A DNA stretch of 64,000 nt from Methanothermobacter wolfeii (GTDB taxonomy: Archaea; Methanobacteriota; Methanobacteria; Methanobacteriales; Methanothermobacteraceae): NCBI RefSeq assembly GCF_025397995.1, contig NZ_CP104550.1, positions 1,640,001 to 1,704,000 of the forward strand, read 5' to 3'. The position numbers and the translations under genes were made by a program. The notes beneath the pieces were generated by a model, which was given only the letters and a program-made list of their open reading frames with translations, was not told the origin of the DNA and ran no database searches. Position 1 is the stretch's first letter. Each line of letters opens with the position of its first letter. Of this stretch, positions 1 to 10,031 are shown in pieces.

Positions 1-408
1 GAAGCCCCTGACACCTGCTGCGCTGACGGTGGCATGGGATATGTGGCCGCCGTAGGGGACCTCCATGGCCATTATAGGGTCTCCTACATCTGCAGTTGCA
101 AAGAAGCAGGCTAGGTTCGCCACCACACCGGAGGTTGGCTGGACATTTGCATGCTCCGCCCTGAAGAGCTTCTTTGATAGTTCAATTGTGAGCTCCTCAA
201 TCTCATCGATGTACCTGCAGCCCTCATAGAGCCTTTCACCTGGGAGGCCCTCTGCATAACGGTGGGATAGGTCCGAAAGGAGAGCCTCCTTCACCCGTGA
301 GCTCGTTATGTTTTCACTTGCTATGAGGTTGATGCTTGACTCCATCCAGCTGTTATGTTCCTTCATAAGCTGTCTGATATTCTCGGTGTAATCCTGATTG
401 CTGACCAT
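1..408 (-). CDS. glyA: Serine hydroxymethyltransferase, N-terminal part
   Basis: Catalyses the PLP-dependent interconversion of serine and glycine, in methanogens with tetrahydromethanopterin as C1 acceptor. The first 136 residues are present; the rest lies outside the window. The translation begins [14 protein letters not shown] and contains family-typical stretches such as [31 protein letters not shown] and [13 protein letters not shown]. The start is set by GGAGATGA just upstream of the ATG at 408. It is followed on its upstream side by the end of hdrA in the same orientation. Confidence 0.95.
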   Translation of the reverse strand, partial: MVSNQDYTENIRQLMKEHNSWMESSINLIASENITSSRVKEALLSDLSHRYAEGLPGERLYEGCRYIDEIEELTIELSKKLFRAEHANVQPTSGVVANLACFFATADVGDPIMAMEVPYGGHISHATVSAAGVRGF

Positions 409-534
409 GAAAATCATCTCCATAGGTAAATAGTTGCAATCACAATATAAAAATTGGTGTCAGGTCCCCAAGCTCTGAGGATTCAGAAAGAGAAACTCAA
501 AAAATGAACTGTTAAGAAAGAAATAAAAGGATTT

Positions 535-551
535 GATGGGATGATCCCATC
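535..551 (-). terminator. Palindromic terminator of hdrA
   Basis: A perfect inverted repeat with arms GATGGGA (535-541) and TCCCATC (545-551) and a 3-nt loop overlaps the hdrA stop codon. On the minus strand it is followed by a T-rich run. This looks like a transcription end for hdrA before glyA. Confidence 0.5.
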
Positions 552-2527
552 TATTTTGCCTGTTCGTTTAGTGCAGCTTCGATCTGAGCCATTATCTGCT
601 TTGTTCTGAAGTGCTGCTGGTCCATTGCACCTGATGGGCATGCTGCCACACAGGTACCGCAGCCCTTACAGAGGGCCACGTTAACATTTGCATGGCCTTC
701 CTCGATGCTTATGGCACCGAATGGGCAGAGTTCAATGCAGACCTCACATGCACCGCAGACATCGGAGTCTGTCACGGCGACTATTGGCTCGATCTCCACT
801 TCACCCTTGACCATTGGTATCGCTGCACGTGCAGCTGCACCTGAAGCCTGTGCCACAGCGTCAGGGATGTCCTTTGGACCCTGAGCTACACCTGCAAGGT
901 ATACACCGTCTGTCAGGGTGTCAACAGGCCTTAGTTTTGGGTGGGCTTCCATGAGGAAACCGTCTGCAGATTTGGATAGACCTATGGTCTGTCTTAGTTT
1001 TTCTGAGCCCTCTGGTGGTACAAGTCCCACACCAAGGACGACCATGTCATAGTCGTACTCTGTGACCTTACCGAGGAGTGTGTCCTCGGATCTCACTGTC
1101 AGGGTCAGGTCAGGGTTTTCAATGATCTCGGCAGGTCGTCCCCTGATGAATTTGATTCCGTATTTCTCCTGTGAACGTTTGTAGAACTCTTCGAATCCTT
1201 TACCGAAGGCCCTTATGTCCATGTAGTAGAGTGTGACTTCGGTGTCAGGCATCTTGTCCTTGATGAGCTGTGCGTTCTTCATGATGTACATGCAGCAGAC
1301 ACGGGAACAGTATGGTTTTCCTATCTGCTCGTCCCTTGAACCGACACAGTGTATGAAGGCCACCCTCTTAGGTTTCTCACCGTCTGATGGTTTGATGACC
1401 TTACCGTCTGTTGGTCCTGAGGCGTTGATCATCCTTTCAAGCTCAAGACCTGTTATGACGTTGGTGTGCCTTCCGTAGCCGTATTCAAGTTTCTCTGTTG
1501 GGTCGTATGCATCGTATCCTGTTGCAACGATTATTGTACCGACCTCGATTTCTATCTCTTCTGGTTCCTGGTCGTGTTTTACGGCTCCCCTCTCACAGAT
1601 CTCATCACAGAGCATGCACTCGATACAGTAGTCCTTGTCTATTGTTGCGCAGAGGGGGACGGCCTGTGGGAATGGTATGTACACTGCCTTGGTCATACCT
1701 ATTCCTTCGTCGAAGTAGTTTGGCATTTCAATTGGACAGACCTCGACACAGGAACCGCAACCGGTACATAGGTCTTCATCTATGTATCTTGGTTTCTTCT
1801 CGATTTTGACCTTGAAGTTACCTATGTAACCGTCAACCTCCTTAACCTCGGCGTAGGTTATGAGTTCAATGTTGTCGTGTTTACCCACGTCCACCATCTT
1901 TGGTGCCAGGATACACATTGAACAGTCAAGGGTCGGGAAGGTTTTGTCCAGCTGACCCATTCTTCCTGAGATACTTGGCCTCTTCTCGACCATGTAGGTC
2001 TTGAATCCCATGTCAGCAAGGTCAAGGGCTGTCTGTATACCGGCGACACCCCCACCTATGACCAGTGCCTTGTCATCCACGCTGACCTTGGATGCTTCCA
2101 GGGGTTCGAGGAGCCTTACCTTGGCAACAGCCATCCTAACAAGGTCCTTGGCCTTTTCTGTTGCTCCTTCAGGGTCATCCATGTGTACCCATGAGTCCTG
2201 TTCCCTGAGGTTTGCGAATTCAAAGAGGAACTGGTTTAAACCTGCCTCCTCAACGCATCTCCTGAAGGTTGGTTCGTGAAGCCTTGGGGAACATGCAGCA
2301 ACAACAACCCTGTTGAGTCCGAGTTCCTTTATGTCCTTCTGTATTTCAAGCTGACCCGGGTCGGAACAGTAGTATTTGTAGTCCTTTGAAACCACAACAT
2401 TTGGTAGTTTTGCAGCGTAGTCCCTGACAGCTTCTATATCAACCACACCGCCGATGTTTACACCACAGTGGCAGACATAAACACCGATTTTTGGTTCTTC
2501 CATTGTTTCTTTCTTTTCTTCTGCCAT
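551..2527 (-). CDS. hdrA: CoB-CoM heterodisulfide reductase subunit A
   Basis: Flavin-containing, electron-bifurcating subunit of the soluble HdrABC complex. In hydrogenotrophic methanogens this complex works with the MvhADG hydrogenase to reduce CoM-S-S-CoB and ferredoxin. The protein is 658 aa with this start. An N-terminal Cys motif (VCHCGVN, about residues 18-24) is followed by an FAD site (IGGGVAGIQ, about 157-165). Four Cys-rich clusters for 4Fe-4S centres follow: [12 protein letters not shown] near 254, [14 protein letters not shown] near 301, and [12 protein letters not shown] and [12 protein letters not shown] near the C-terminus. The ATG at 2527 has AGGTGAT 3 nt upstream; the longer frame from 2557 only adds a leader with no binding site. 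No hdrBC lies nearby, as is usual in this genus. Confidence 0.97.
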   Translation of the reverse strand: MAEEKKETMEEPKIGVYVCHCGVNIGGVVDIEAVRDYAAKLPNVVVSKDYKYYCSDPGQLEIQKDIKELGLNRVVVAACSPRLHEPTFRRCVEEAGLNQFLFEFANLREQDSWVHMDDPEGATEKAKDLVRMAVAKVRLLEPLEASKVSVDDKALVIGGGVAGIQTALDLADMGFKTYMVEKRPSISGRMGQLDKTFPTLDCSMCILAPKMVDVGKHDNIELITYAEVKEVDGYIGNFKVKIEKKPRYIDEDLCTGCGSCVEVCPIEMPNYFDEGIGMTKAVYIPFPQAVPLCATIDKDYCIECMLCDEICERGAVKHDQEPEEIEIEVGTIIVATGYDAYDPTEKLEYGYGRHTNVITGLELERMINASGPTDGKVIKPSDGEKPKRVAFIHCVGSRDEQIGKPYCSRVCCMYIMKNAQLIKDKMPDTEVTLYYMDIRAFGKGFEEFYKRSQEKYGIKFIRGRPAEIIENPDLTLTVRSEDTLLGKVTEYDYDMVVLGVGLVPPEGSEKLRQTIGLSKSADGFLMEAHPKLRPVDTLTDGVYLAGVAQGPKDIPDAVAQASGAAARAAIPMVKGEVEIEPIVAVTDSDVCGACEVCIELCPFGAISIEEGHANVNVALCKGCGTCVAACPSGAMDQQHFRTKQIMAQIEAALNEQAK

Positions 2528-2623
2528 TAGATCACCTTGCATAGGGGTATCTAACAATGATAATTAGGTGATGTAAGGTATAGCACTATCATAAATAAAG
2601 ATTTCTATCAAGAATTTTAAGTA

Positions 2624-2636
2624 AGCTTTATATAGT
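2624..2636 (-). promoter_or_regulatory. TATA box of hdrA
   Basis: On the minus strand the sequence reads ACTATATAAAGC about 100 nt upstream of the hdrA ATG. A start about 26 nt downstream would give a leader of roughly 75 nt. No competing gene is present between 2528 and 2708. Confidence 0.45.
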
Positions 2637-2708
2637 ATTACATTTTATTCTATTTATTCGGTTTTCTGATGAACATGTTTTATTTTATTAGCTGATTTCA
2701 TGGAACAT

Positions 2709-3608
2709 TCAGAGCACCATGGTCCAGAGGGGTATCGAGACAAGGGCCAGGGAGGTGCTCATGAATATGCAGGCAGATGTGAGGCCCACGTCAAGTTCAT
2801 TCTCAATTGCAAGGACGGCCGCCAGCATGGCCGATGGCATGGACGCCTCAAGTATGATTACCGACATTTCAATACCCCTAAATGCCAGGGCACATGCCAG
2901 CAGGGCAGCTATCAGGGGTGATAAAACAAGTCGTATAGAACTTACGGCGGCGGCGTCGGTTATGGAATCCCTGAAGAACCTGAAGTTGATGGTTAAACCC
3001 AGGGATATCATTATAAGGGGAACCGCTGCGCCTGAAAGGTATCCGAGCACCGTACCTCCCAGGCCCAGGTGGATTCCCAGAAGGTTAAAGGTTATGCCAA
3101 GGAGGAATGCCCATAGGGGAGGGAAGAGGATGGTCCTTCGAAGAACCGTTTTCCTGGGGGCTCCCGAGGAAATGGCCAGGGAAAGTCCCAGGAGGGTGAA
3201 AAGGATCGTGGTGCCTGTATCATAGAAGATGGCCCGCACAAGTCCCTCGGAACCGAATATTCCAATGGTGACCGGGTAACCAAGGAAGCCTGAATTCATC
3301 ATGGCTGCGGGTATCACGAGGGACCATGCGGTTCTGGAATCCATGCCCCTGTAGCGGGTCCATGTGAAGGCCATGGCCCCTGATATGAACCCGGTTAATA
3401 TGCAGACTGCTGGTATGAGCAGGAGATGCGAGATTCCTGCAAGATCTGCCCTGTAGAGGGATGTGAATATAAGGGAGGGTATGGCCACGTTTATGACCAC
3501 CCTGTTGAGTGGGGTGGCATCCTCCTCCCTGAGAACACCCAGGGACTTCAGGACATAACCTGTTATAACAAGGATTATTATGGAAAAAACAGTTTCAATG
3601 GATCCCAT
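2709..3608 (-). CDS. AEC-family (auxin efflux carrier-like) membrane transporter
   Basis: A 299-aa integral membrane protein with about 10 hydrophobic segments in the two-bundle arrangement of the AEC/BASS-like permeases. The N-terminal stretch LNRVVINVAIPSLIFTSLY is typical of the family, which transports organic anions or amino acid derivatives. The substrate cannot be told from sequence. It is the last gene of a minus-strand run RPA-radA-transporter, 28 nt after radA. A small inverted repeat (CCACAA 3613-3618, TTGTGG 3629-3634) with a T run sits right before the start and may end radA transcripts or lower expression of this gene. No clear Shine-Dalgarno is seen. Confidence 0.8.
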   Translation of the reverse strand: MGSIETVFSIIILVITGYVLKSLGVLREEDATPLNRVVINVAIPSLIFTSLYRADLAGISHLLLIPAVCILTGFISGAMAFTWTRYRGMDSRTAWSLVIPAAMMNSGFLGYPVTIGIFGSEGLVRAIFYDTGTTILFTLLGLSLAISSGAPRKTVLRRTILFPPLWAFLLGITFNLLGIHLGLGGTVLGYLSGAAVPLIMISLGLTINFRFFRDSITDAAAVSSIRLVLSPLIAALLACALAFRGIEMSVIILEASMPSAMLAAVLAIENELDVGLTSACIFMSTSLALVSIPLWTMVL

Positions 3609-3636
3609 TTTACCACAAAAAAATTAAATTGTGGGT

Positions 3637-4572
3637 TTAATCAACTATACCTGCTGTGGTTATCTTGAATACGCATTCACCCTCAGGGAGGTGGGGGCTG
3701 TCAACGAGTCTTGCTATCCTCTTACCTGCAAGTCCCTTCTTGAGCCATATACGGTATGTTGCTGCGTGGCCAAGGACGTGACCGCCTATGGCCTTGGTGG
3801 GGCTGCCGAAGAACGCGTCAGGCCTTGCCTGAACCTGGTTGGTTACAAATACTGCGGCGTTGTAGGTGTTTGCAATGTTCTGGAGGGTGTGGAGGTGCTG
3901 GTTAAGTTTCTGCTGGCGTGTGGCAAGGGCCTCCCTTCCCACATACTCTGCCCTGAAGTGGGCTGTTAGGGAGTCCACAATAACCAGGCGTATGTTTTTA
4001 CCCTCCTGTATGAGCTCGTTGACCTTCTCTGCCATGAGGATCTGATGGCTGGAGTTGAAGGCCCTTGCAATGTGTATCTTGTTAAGAACCTCCTCAAGGT
4101 CCAGTTCAAAGGCGTTTGCTATCTGTTCTATTCTCTCGGGCCTGAAGGTGTTCTCTGTGTCTATGAAGACCGCCTCTGCATCAAGCCCTCCCTTATCCTC
4201 AGGTAGCTGGACCGTGACTGCCAGTTCATGTGAAAGCTGGCTTTTACCTGACCCGAATTCGCCGAAAACTTCGGTGATGGCCTGGGTCTCTATCCCGCCG
4301 CCTATGAGTTCATCAAATGCCTTGCTCCCTGTTGTTATCCTTCCAACGTCCTTCCGGCGCTCCATCACATCAAAGGCGGTTTCGAAGTCTATCTTCTCAG
4401 CCCTTCGCGCCGCCTCTATTACCTTCTCAGCTACCCCCTCACCGATCTCTGCCTTTACAGATAATTCCTTGGCGGTGGCTGTTGCAAGACGCATCATATC
4501 GCCGAAACCCGCGTCCCTTAACTTCTGGGCTGTTTTAGCCCCTACATTTGGTAGATCTTCAAGTTCAACCAT
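3637..4572 (-). CDS. radA: DNA repair and recombination protein RadA
   Basis: Archaeal RecA/Rad51 recombinase that forms filaments on single-stranded DNA and performs strand exchange. The protein is 311 aa, near the usual RadA length. An N-terminal helix-hairpin-helix domain ([16 protein letters not shown], residues 7-22) is followed by the ATPase core with Walker [10 protein letters not shown] near 105 and Walker B-type [11 protein letters not shown]. No intein is inserted. The start has GGGAGAT upstream. The gene follows the RPA gene by 34 nt on the same strand, so single-strand binding protein and recombinase appear co-expressed. Confidence 0.97.
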   Translation of the reverse strand: MVELEDLPNVGAKTAQKLRDAGFGDMMRLATATAKELSVKAEIGEGVAEKVIEAARRAEKIDFETAFDVMERRKDVGRITTGSKAFDELIGGGIETQAITEVFGEFGSGKSQLSHELAVTVQLPEDKGGLDAEAVFIDTENTFRPERIEQIANAFELDLEEVLNKIHIARAFNSSHQILMAEKVNELIQEGKNIRLVIVDSLTAHFRAEYVGREALATRQQKLNQHLHTLQNIANTYNAAVFVTNQVQARPDAFFGSPTKAIGGHVLGHAATYRIWLKKGLAGKRIARLVDSPHLPEGECVFKITTAGIVD

Positions 4573-4606
4573 TTCAATCTCCCTTTAACATTCAGTCAGA
4601 TAATCA

Positions 4607-6985
4607 TCAGAGTTCAATATTCACAACCTTCCTCGGGATGAATCTAAGCTCCTCATTGTATTCATCGAACTCCGCGTTCCCTATAACCGTTACGGTGGCG
4701 CCGTTAAGATCCTCGACACGCTCCTGAAGTGCTGATTCATCTGCGGACCTGTTTATAGTATCAACAACCTCCCTTGTAGTCATCCCCAGGACCTTTTCAG
4801 CCTCCCTTCCAAAGAAGATCGTCCTTATCTCTCCGGTATCATCGCTGATCCATCCGGGGATCATCAGGAGGTACCTTGGTTCATCAACAAGTTCTCCGCA
4901 GAAGTTACATATGTTCTCCTCATTCATATCAAGCCTCTCATTACACGAAGGGCATTTCACAGAGAGTATGCGTCCCCCGTACATTTCATTGAGCTCCCCC
5001 CTGATCATGACGTTCCTTGACTCATCATCAAGGTCCTCAATGTTTTTCAGAGGGTAGAGTATCTCCTGGAGCTCCTCAAAGGATGGCAGGAGCTTCATAT
5101 CCCTTTCAGTGGCTGCCTCGATTCTTGAACTTCTTCCTATGCTGAGTTCAAGTCTGCCTCCACCCATATCATCCCTGTAGATTACCCTCGGATTCTCTAT
5201 CTTGACAGGGTCTCCTATGCTGAGGGGCATCTCAGCCTTCTCATCCCATAGGCTTGCCCTTATTGAGCCGGTGTCATCTGCAAATTCAACCGTCCTCACC
5301 ATTCCTGGAGTTCCATCACCCCTCTGGAATTCCTTTGGATCGAAGAGGTCAATGACCCTTGCAACTATCCTTATGTCGGTGTTGTCCTCTTCAAGTTCAT
5401 CTATCTTCTTTGTTGTGTAGAGCATTTCTTCAAGCTCCTCAAAGGATGGTAAATCCTGAATGTCCTCCGGGAGTGGCTCAGTAATCCTTGTTGTTCTTCC
5501 AGCGCTGAGTTCAACGCTGTATAGACCAAACCTGATTCTTGCGTTCTCAATTCTTATGGCGTCCCCGATGTTCAGGGGCTTTTGAGCCTTCTCGTTCCAG
5601 AGGCTGACCCTTATTTTGCCTGTTTCATCGGCAAGTTCCATTGACCTTACGATTCCTGTGCCGTCTTCCCTCTCAAATTCCCTTGGATCTGTGAGGCTGA
5701 ATATGCGGCCTACAACATCAACCTCCTCTCCTTCATCCTCAATTTCAAGTACCTGTGATATCTTCAATGGCCTCAGGTGCTCCCTGTACTCCTCAAGGAG
5801 CCTCAGGAGTGACTCGTCGGATTTGGGGTTGATGGTTATCCTTGTATTGAAGTTGGTGTTTATGCGGTAGGAGTTGCTGTATTCATCAAACTCCACCCTT
5901 GCCCCTGATATTTTAACGATGTCCCCCTTGTTTATCTTCAGGAAGGCGTCATCATTCCAGAGGGTTACCCTTGCAGATCCTGTGTCGTCTGTGACCTCAA
6001 CTGACCTCAGGGAGCCTGTTGTGCCATCGTTCCTCTCAAATTCTATCGGCTCATAGACCCTTGTTACCAGTCCAATCACGGTGACGCCGTCCTTCTCATG
6101 GAGGTCCCCTATCTTCATTATCTCCTCCCTGACTTCAGGGACATCGTAGTCGCCCCTGATTATCCTTGTGGTGCTTGTGTGGGTGAGTGTCACGCTGTCA
6201 TCACGTCTCCTTGTCTGGGCCCCCAGTATCTTTACGGCGTCTCCCTCTTCAAGTCCCAGTTCCTCTATGAGGTTAACATCATTGTTCCAGAGGGTGTAGG
6301 TTGTTGAACCTGTGGAGTCAAGCAGTTCAAGTGTAACAAATTTACCATCCCTTCCATCCCTCTCAAAGGTCCTTACACGGGATATTCCCCTGATCCTTGC
6401 AATGACATTAACCTCCTCGTCCTCAACAAGTTCCCCTAAAGGTGTGATCTCCTCGGTGTATTCAGGGAATTCAGGGAAATCTGAGGGGTCCAGGACTTCA
6501 ACCGTGGATCTTGGCATCAGATGGGCCTCCTTCCTGCCTCCGAAGCCGCCCTTTACGTTCACATCCCTTATCCTTATCACGTCGCCCTCACTGAATTTCT
6601 TCAGGAACTTGATGTTCTCTGTCCAGAAAACCGTCCTGATTTCCCCTGTGTCATCTGCAAGGATTACGTTTGTGAGTTTACCATCCTTTCCCTTCCTTGT
6701 GGTGAAGGTCCTTGGACTTGATATCCTCATGACCCTCCCGGTCAATGGTGTGCTGGCACCCTCCTCGAGTTTGGATATTTTATCCAGCCTGTGTTCGGGT
6801 TTCTCTGAGATGAGTTCATTTTCATCCCTGAGGATCTCATCTGTTATCATTGTGGCGATTGAGAGTTCATCCATGAACCCAACATCATCAAGTTCCTGTT
6901 TCCTCTTCTCTATGCGTTCCTGAAATTCTTCAAGGGACATTCTGTCCTTAATCTTCTGGTATTCCCTTTTTATTTCTTCCTTCAT
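4607..6985 (-). CDS. rpa: Replication protein A, single polypeptide with multiple OB folds and zinc finger
   Basis: Single-stranded DNA-binding protein for replication and repair. The 792-aa chain shows five successive OB-fold units, each marked by a 'DDTG..R..LW' strand (DDTGEIRTVFW, DSTGSTTYTLWN, DDTGSARVTLWN, DETGKIRVSLWN, DDTGSIRASLWD). A sixth C-terminal OB-like unit (DDTGEIRTIFF) contains a CPSC...CNFC zinc finger near residue 660. The reading frame is intact here. From memory, the M. thermautotrophicus Delta H annotation shows this gene as two pieces, so an uninterrupted frame is worth noting. It heads the RPA-radA operon. Confidence 0.95.
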   Translation of the reverse strand: MKEEIKREYQKIKDRMSLEEFQERIEKRKQELDDVGFMDELSIATMITDEILRDENELISEKPEHRLDKISKLEEGASTPLTGRVMRISSPRTFTTRKGKDGKLTNVILADDTGEIRTVFWTENIKFLKKFSEGDVIRIRDVNVKGGFGGRKEAHLMPRSTVEVLDPSDFPEFPEYTEEITPLGELVEDEEVNVIARIRGISRVRTFERDGRDGKFVTLELLDSTGSTTYTLWNNDVNLIEELGLEEGDAVKILGAQTRRRDDSVTLTHTSTTRIIRGDYDVPEVREEIMKIGDLHEKDGVTVIGLVTRVYEPIEFERNDGTTGSLRSVEVTDDTGSARVTLWNDDAFLKINKGDIVKISGARVEFDEYSNSYRINTNFNTRITINPKSDESLLRLLEEYREHLRPLKISQVLEIEDEGEEVDVVGRIFSLTDPREFEREDGTGIVRSMELADETGKIRVSLWNEKAQKPLNIGDAIRIENARIRFGLYSVELSAGRTTRITEPLPEDIQDLPSFEELEEMLYTTKKIDELEEDNTDIRIVARVIDLFDPKEFQRGDGTPGMVRTVEFADDTGSIRASLWDEKAEMPLSIGDPVKIENPRVIYRDDMGGGRLELSIGRSSRIEAATERDMKLLPSFEELQEILYPLKNIEDLDDESRNVMIRGELNEMYGGRILSVKCPSCNERLDMNEENICNFCGELVDEPRYLLMIPGWISDDTGEIRTIFFGREAEKVLGMTTREVVDTINRSADESALQERVEDLNGATVTVIGNAEFDEYNEELRFIPRKVVNIEL

Positions 6986-7091
6986 TTGGGTCCCTCACTT
7001 GATTAATAATATAATGCTGCATCCATTAATATAGGCTTGGTGAGCTACTGGAATAAGTATTAATTTATATTTAAATATTATTATCAAAGTA

Positions 7092-7140
7092 TTTATATTG
7101 CTCGGCTAAAAATATTAGATTAAAATTCGTCCGAGTTTTT
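7092..7140 (+). promoter_or_regulatory. leuC promoter and terminator-like hairpin
   Basis: A TATA-like TTTATATT lies at 7092-7099, with a second AT-rich candidate at 7061-7080. Downstream, CTCGG (7101-7105) can pair with CCGAG (7131-7135), directly followed by TTTTT (7136-7140), which resembles an intrinsic terminator. A second strong hairpin, AGATCC/GGATCT with a CATT loop, lies at 7188-7203. The leader before leuC is therefore about 160-190 nt, long for this genome. Confidence 0.4.
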
Positions 7141-7143
7141 AGT

Positions 7144-7251
7144 ATGATGCCAGAATACACCATTCCAGTGAACAGATGGGTACATTCAGATCCCATTGGA
7201 TCTCTAATTCTGCCAGGTCTCCTTCCAGATGATTTGCTGGAAATTTTATGA
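7144..7251 (+). CDS. Possible leucine-rich leader peptide upstream of leuC
   Basis: A 35-codon frame starts with tandem ATG codons (7144, 7147) and ends with TGA at 7249-7251, 32 nt before leuC. Its second half, GSLILPGLLPDDLLEIL, holds seven leucines in 17 codons and uses all six leucine codons; the frame also has four Ile codons. No Shine-Dalgarno precedes it, so translation would have to be leaderless or weak. This would fit a regulatory leader for leucine synthesis, but such attenuation is not established in methanogens and the frame may be chance. Confidence 0.3.
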   Translation: MMPEYTIPVNRWVHSDPIGSLILPGLLPDDLLEIL

Positions 7252-7283
7252 TCACCTTCACCACCTTTAAAGGAGGATAATAG

Positions 7284-8543
7284 ATGTCTATGACTGTTTC
7301 TGAGAAGATACTTGCAAATGCTTCCGGTGAAAAGGAAGTGGAAGCCGGTGAAATAGTAATGGCAGATATAGATGTTGCCATGACCCATGACCTCACAGGG
7401 CCCCTTTCGGTTGAATCCTTTGAAAGGATAAGGGCAGATAGGGTCTGGGACCCTGAAAGGATCGTTGTAATATTCGACCATCAGGTGCCTGCAGACTCAA
7501 TTGAAGCCGCCAGGAACCATATGATAATGAGGGACTTTGTAAGGAAACAGGGGATAGGAAACTTCTACGACGTCCGTGAAGGGGTGTGTCACCAGGTGCT
7601 CCCTGAAAAGGGTCACGTGGTGCCGGGCGAGGTTGTGGTGGGCACAGATTCCCACACCTGCACCCACGGAGCCCTGGGGGCCTTTGCAACAGGTATAGGG
7701 TCAACCGACATGGCGATGGTATTTGCAACAGGTAAACTCTGGTTCAGGGTCCCTGAAACCCTCAGATTTGAAATAACAGGGTCACTGCCAGAGCACGTCT
7801 ATGCAAAGGACGTTGTCCTGAACATCATAGGCCGTGTGGGTGCAGACGGGGCCACCTACATGGCATGCGAGTTTGCAGGTGAAACCGTTGCAGAGATGAG
7901 CGTATCCGACAGGATGGTGCTCTCCAACATGGCAATAGAAATGGGTGGAAAGACAGGGATAGTGGAACCCGACGAAAAAACCATCAGATACGTTGAAAAA
8001 AGGTCGGGTAAACCATACAGGGTCTTTAAAACCGATAAGGATGCGGCATCACTCAGGGTGATGGATATTGATGTCAGTGAACTTGAACCGCAGGTTTCAT
8101 GTCCCCACAACGTTGACAACGTGAAACCCGTCAGTGAAGTTGAGGGGACAGAGATAGACCAGGTATTCCTTGGCTCATGTACAAATGGAAGGCTCAGCGA
8201 CCTCAGGGATGCTGCAGGGATACTGAAAAACAGGAAGGTCTCTGATGATGTGAGGATGCTTGTCATACCCGCATCAAGGGAGGTTTACCGCCGCGCCCTT
8301 GAGGAGGGACTCATGGAGATCTTCGTGGATGCAGGGGCACTTGTATGCAACCCCTGCTGCGGTCCATGCCTTGGAGGACATGTGGGCCTGGTGGGGCCTG
8401 GTGAGGTGAGCCTCTCCACATCAAACAGAAACTTCAGGGGGAGGCAGGGCAGCCCCGAAGCCGAAGTATACCTTTCATCGGCGGCTGTTGCAGCAGCATC
8501 CGCAGTTAAAGGAAAAATCACCCACCCAGCAAACATCAAATAG
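7284..8543 (+). CDS. leuC: 3-isopropylmalate dehydratase large subunit
   Basis: Aconitase-family large subunit (419 aa) that with LeuD isomerises 2-isopropylmalate to 3-isopropylmalate, and citramalate-pathway analogues, in leucine/isoleucine synthesis. Cluster ligands are visible as GSCTNGR near residue 300 and [11 protein letters not shown] near 360; the substrate region [13 protein letters not shown] is near 120. Methanogens carry a paralogous homoaconitase for coenzyme B synthesis. The small-subunit loop in the next gene (YLVI rather than YLRT) favours the isopropylmalate enzyme. The start is fixed by AAAGGAGGAT 8 nt upstream. It is the first gene of leuC-leuD-leuB. Confidence 0.9.
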   Translation: MSMTVSEKILANASGEKEVEAGEIVMADIDVAMTHDLTGPLSVESFERIRADRVWDPERIVVIFDHQVPADSIEAARNHMIMRDFVRKQGIGNFYDVREGVCHQVLPEKGHVVPGEVVVGTDSHTCTHGALGAFATGIGSTDMAMVFATGKLWFRVPETLRFEITGSLPEHVYAKDVVLNIIGRVGADGATYMACEFAGETVAEMSVSDRMVLSNMAIEMGGKTGIVEPDEKTIRYVEKRSGKPYRVFKTDKDAASLRVMDIDVSELEPQVSCPHNVDNVKPVSEVEGTEIDQVFLGSCTNGRLSDLRDAAGILKNRKVSDDVRMLVIPASREVYRRALEEGLMEIFVDAGALVCNPCCGPCLGGHVGLVGPGEVSLSTSNRNFRGRQGSPEAEVYLSSAAVAAASAVKGKITHPANIK

Positions 8544-8554
8544 GAGGTTTAAAG

Positions 8555-9037
8555 ATGAAAGGAAAGGTCTGGAAATTCCCTGATGACGTTGATACAGACA
8601 TAATAATCCCCGGGCGGTACCTTGTTATAAGGGACCCTGAAAAACTTGCAGAACATGTCATGGAGGGTCTTGACCCTGAATTCCCATCAAAGGTCAGGCC
8701 CGGTGACTTCATAGTTGCAGGTAAAAACTTTGGATGCGGATCATCAAGGGAACACGCACCCCTGGCACTCAAGGGTGCTGGTGTGGCGGCCGTTATTGCA
8801 GAATCCTTTGCAAGGATATTCTACAGGAACGCCATAAACGTCGGCATACCCCTCCTTGAAGCCCCGGGGATAACGGATGAGCTTGAAGAGGGTGATGAAA
8901 TCGAGGTCGATCTTGAAAGGGGCGTCATAATCAGGGATGGGGAAGAATTCCCATTCAAGAAGCTGCCTGATTTCATGCTGGAGATACTTGAAAGCGGGGG
9001 GCTCATACCCTACCTCAAAAGGGGTGGAGAACTGTAG
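8555..9037 (+). CDS. leuD: 3-isopropylmalate dehydratase small subunit
   Basis: Swivelling-domain subunit (160 aa) that pairs with LeuC. Family motifs include [14 protein letters not shown] near the N-terminus and [17 protein letters not shown] near residue 55. The specificity loop reads YLVI; as I recall, homoaconitase small subunits carry YLRT here, so isopropylmalate-type substrates are favoured. It begins 11 nt after leuC with AGGAGG as binding site. Confidence 0.9.
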   Translation: MKGKVWKFPDDVDTDIIIPGRYLVIRDPEKLAEHVMEGLDPEFPSKVRPGDFIVAGKNFGCGSSREHAPLALKGAGVAAVIAESFARIFYRNAINVGIPLLEAPGITDELEEGDEIEVDLERGVIIRDGEEFPFKKLPDFMLEILESGGLIPYLKRGGEL

Positions 9038-9046
9038 GTGATGGAG

Positions 9047-10027
9047 ATGAAGATAGCGGTTATACCCGGTGATGGCATTGGCGGTGAGGTTATGGATGCT
9101 GCCCTCACCGTGCTGGATGCCCTTGACCTTAACCCTGAACTCATCATGGCAGATGCAGGAGACGACTGCCTCGAGAGAACAGGGACCCCCCTGCCTGATG
9201 AAACCCTTGAGGCGGTGGGTGAGGCTGATGCAACACTGTTCGGAGCTGCAGGTGAAAGCGCCGCTGATGTAATAGTTAAACTTCGACGTGAATTCGGCCT
9301 TTTTGCGAATTTAAGGCCTGTAAGGTCTCTTCCAGGGGTTCAGTGCCTTTATCCGGACCTGGATTTTGTGATTGTCCGTGAGAACACCGAGGATCTCTAT
9401 GTTGGTGATGAGGAGTACACGTCTGATGGTGCTGTTGCAAGGCGTGTTATAACCAGGGCTGCCTCCGAGAGGATTGTGAGGTTTGCCTTTGATTACGCGG
9501 TGGGTGATGGCCGCGGCGGTGTTACGGCCGTCCATAAGGCCAACGTCCTCAAGAAGACAGACGGCATATTCAGGGAAGTCTTCTACGAGGTCGCCTCCAG
9601 TTACCCCCAGGTGGAGGCCAATGACTACTATGTGGATGCCACAGCCATGTACCTCATCACACAGCCCCATGAATTCGATGTCATCGTCACAACCAACATG
9701 TTCGGAGACATACTCTCAGACGAAGCCGCAGCCCTGGTCGGAGGCCTCGGAGTAGCACCATCAGCAAACATAGGCGAAAAAAACGCCATATTCGAACCAG
9801 TACACGGATCAGCACCACAAATAGCCGGAAAAAACATAGCCAACCCCACAGCAATGATACTATCAACAGCACTCATGCTAAAACACCTCAAAAAACCACA
9901 AGAAGCCCAGAAAATACAGGAAGCACTTGAAGAAACACTCCGGAATGGACTTGTAACCCCGGACCTTGGTGGTGATCTTGGAACAGATGAAATGGCCAGG
10001 GAAATAGCCAGGAGAATTGAAGGGTGA
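9047..10027 (+). CDS. leuB: 3-isopropylmalate dehydrogenase
   Basis: NAD-dependent beta-decarboxylating dehydrogenase, 326 aa, third enzyme of leucine synthesis. Motifs include MKIAVIPGDGIGGEV at the N-terminus, FVIVRENTEDLY near 105 and the metal-binding NMFGDILSDEAAALVGGLG near 217. The ATG at 9047 has GGTGAT 4 nt upstream; the upstream in-frame GTG (9038) and ATG (9041) lie inside that binding site. The homologous homoisocitrate dehydrogenase AksF is an alternative, but operon context argues for LeuB. The 3' third (about 9680-9925) has a codon pattern unlike the rest of the gene, with no T-ending codons. Confidence 0.88.
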   Translation: MKIAVIPGDGIGGEVMDAALTVLDALDLNPELIMADAGDDCLERTGTPLPDETLEAVGEADATLFGAAGESAADVIVKLRREFGLFANLRPVRSLPGVQCLYPDLDFVIVRENTEDLYVGDEEYTSDGAVARRVITRAASERIVRFAFDYAVGDGRGGVTAVHKANVLKKTDGIFREVFYEVASSYPQVEANDYYVDATAMYLITQPHEFDVIVTTNMFGDILSDEAAALVGGLGVAPSANIGEKNAIFEPVHGSAPQIAGKNIANPTAMILSTALMLKHLKKPQEAQKIQEALEETLRNGLVTPDLGGDLGTDEMAREIARRIEG

Positions 10028-10031
10028 TCTT

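Noticed and set aside
6312-6923. 203-codon plus-strand frame opposite the RPA gene
   Set aside because: Shadow of the RPA coding frame: serine-rich translation with no domain, antisense to a well-supported gene.
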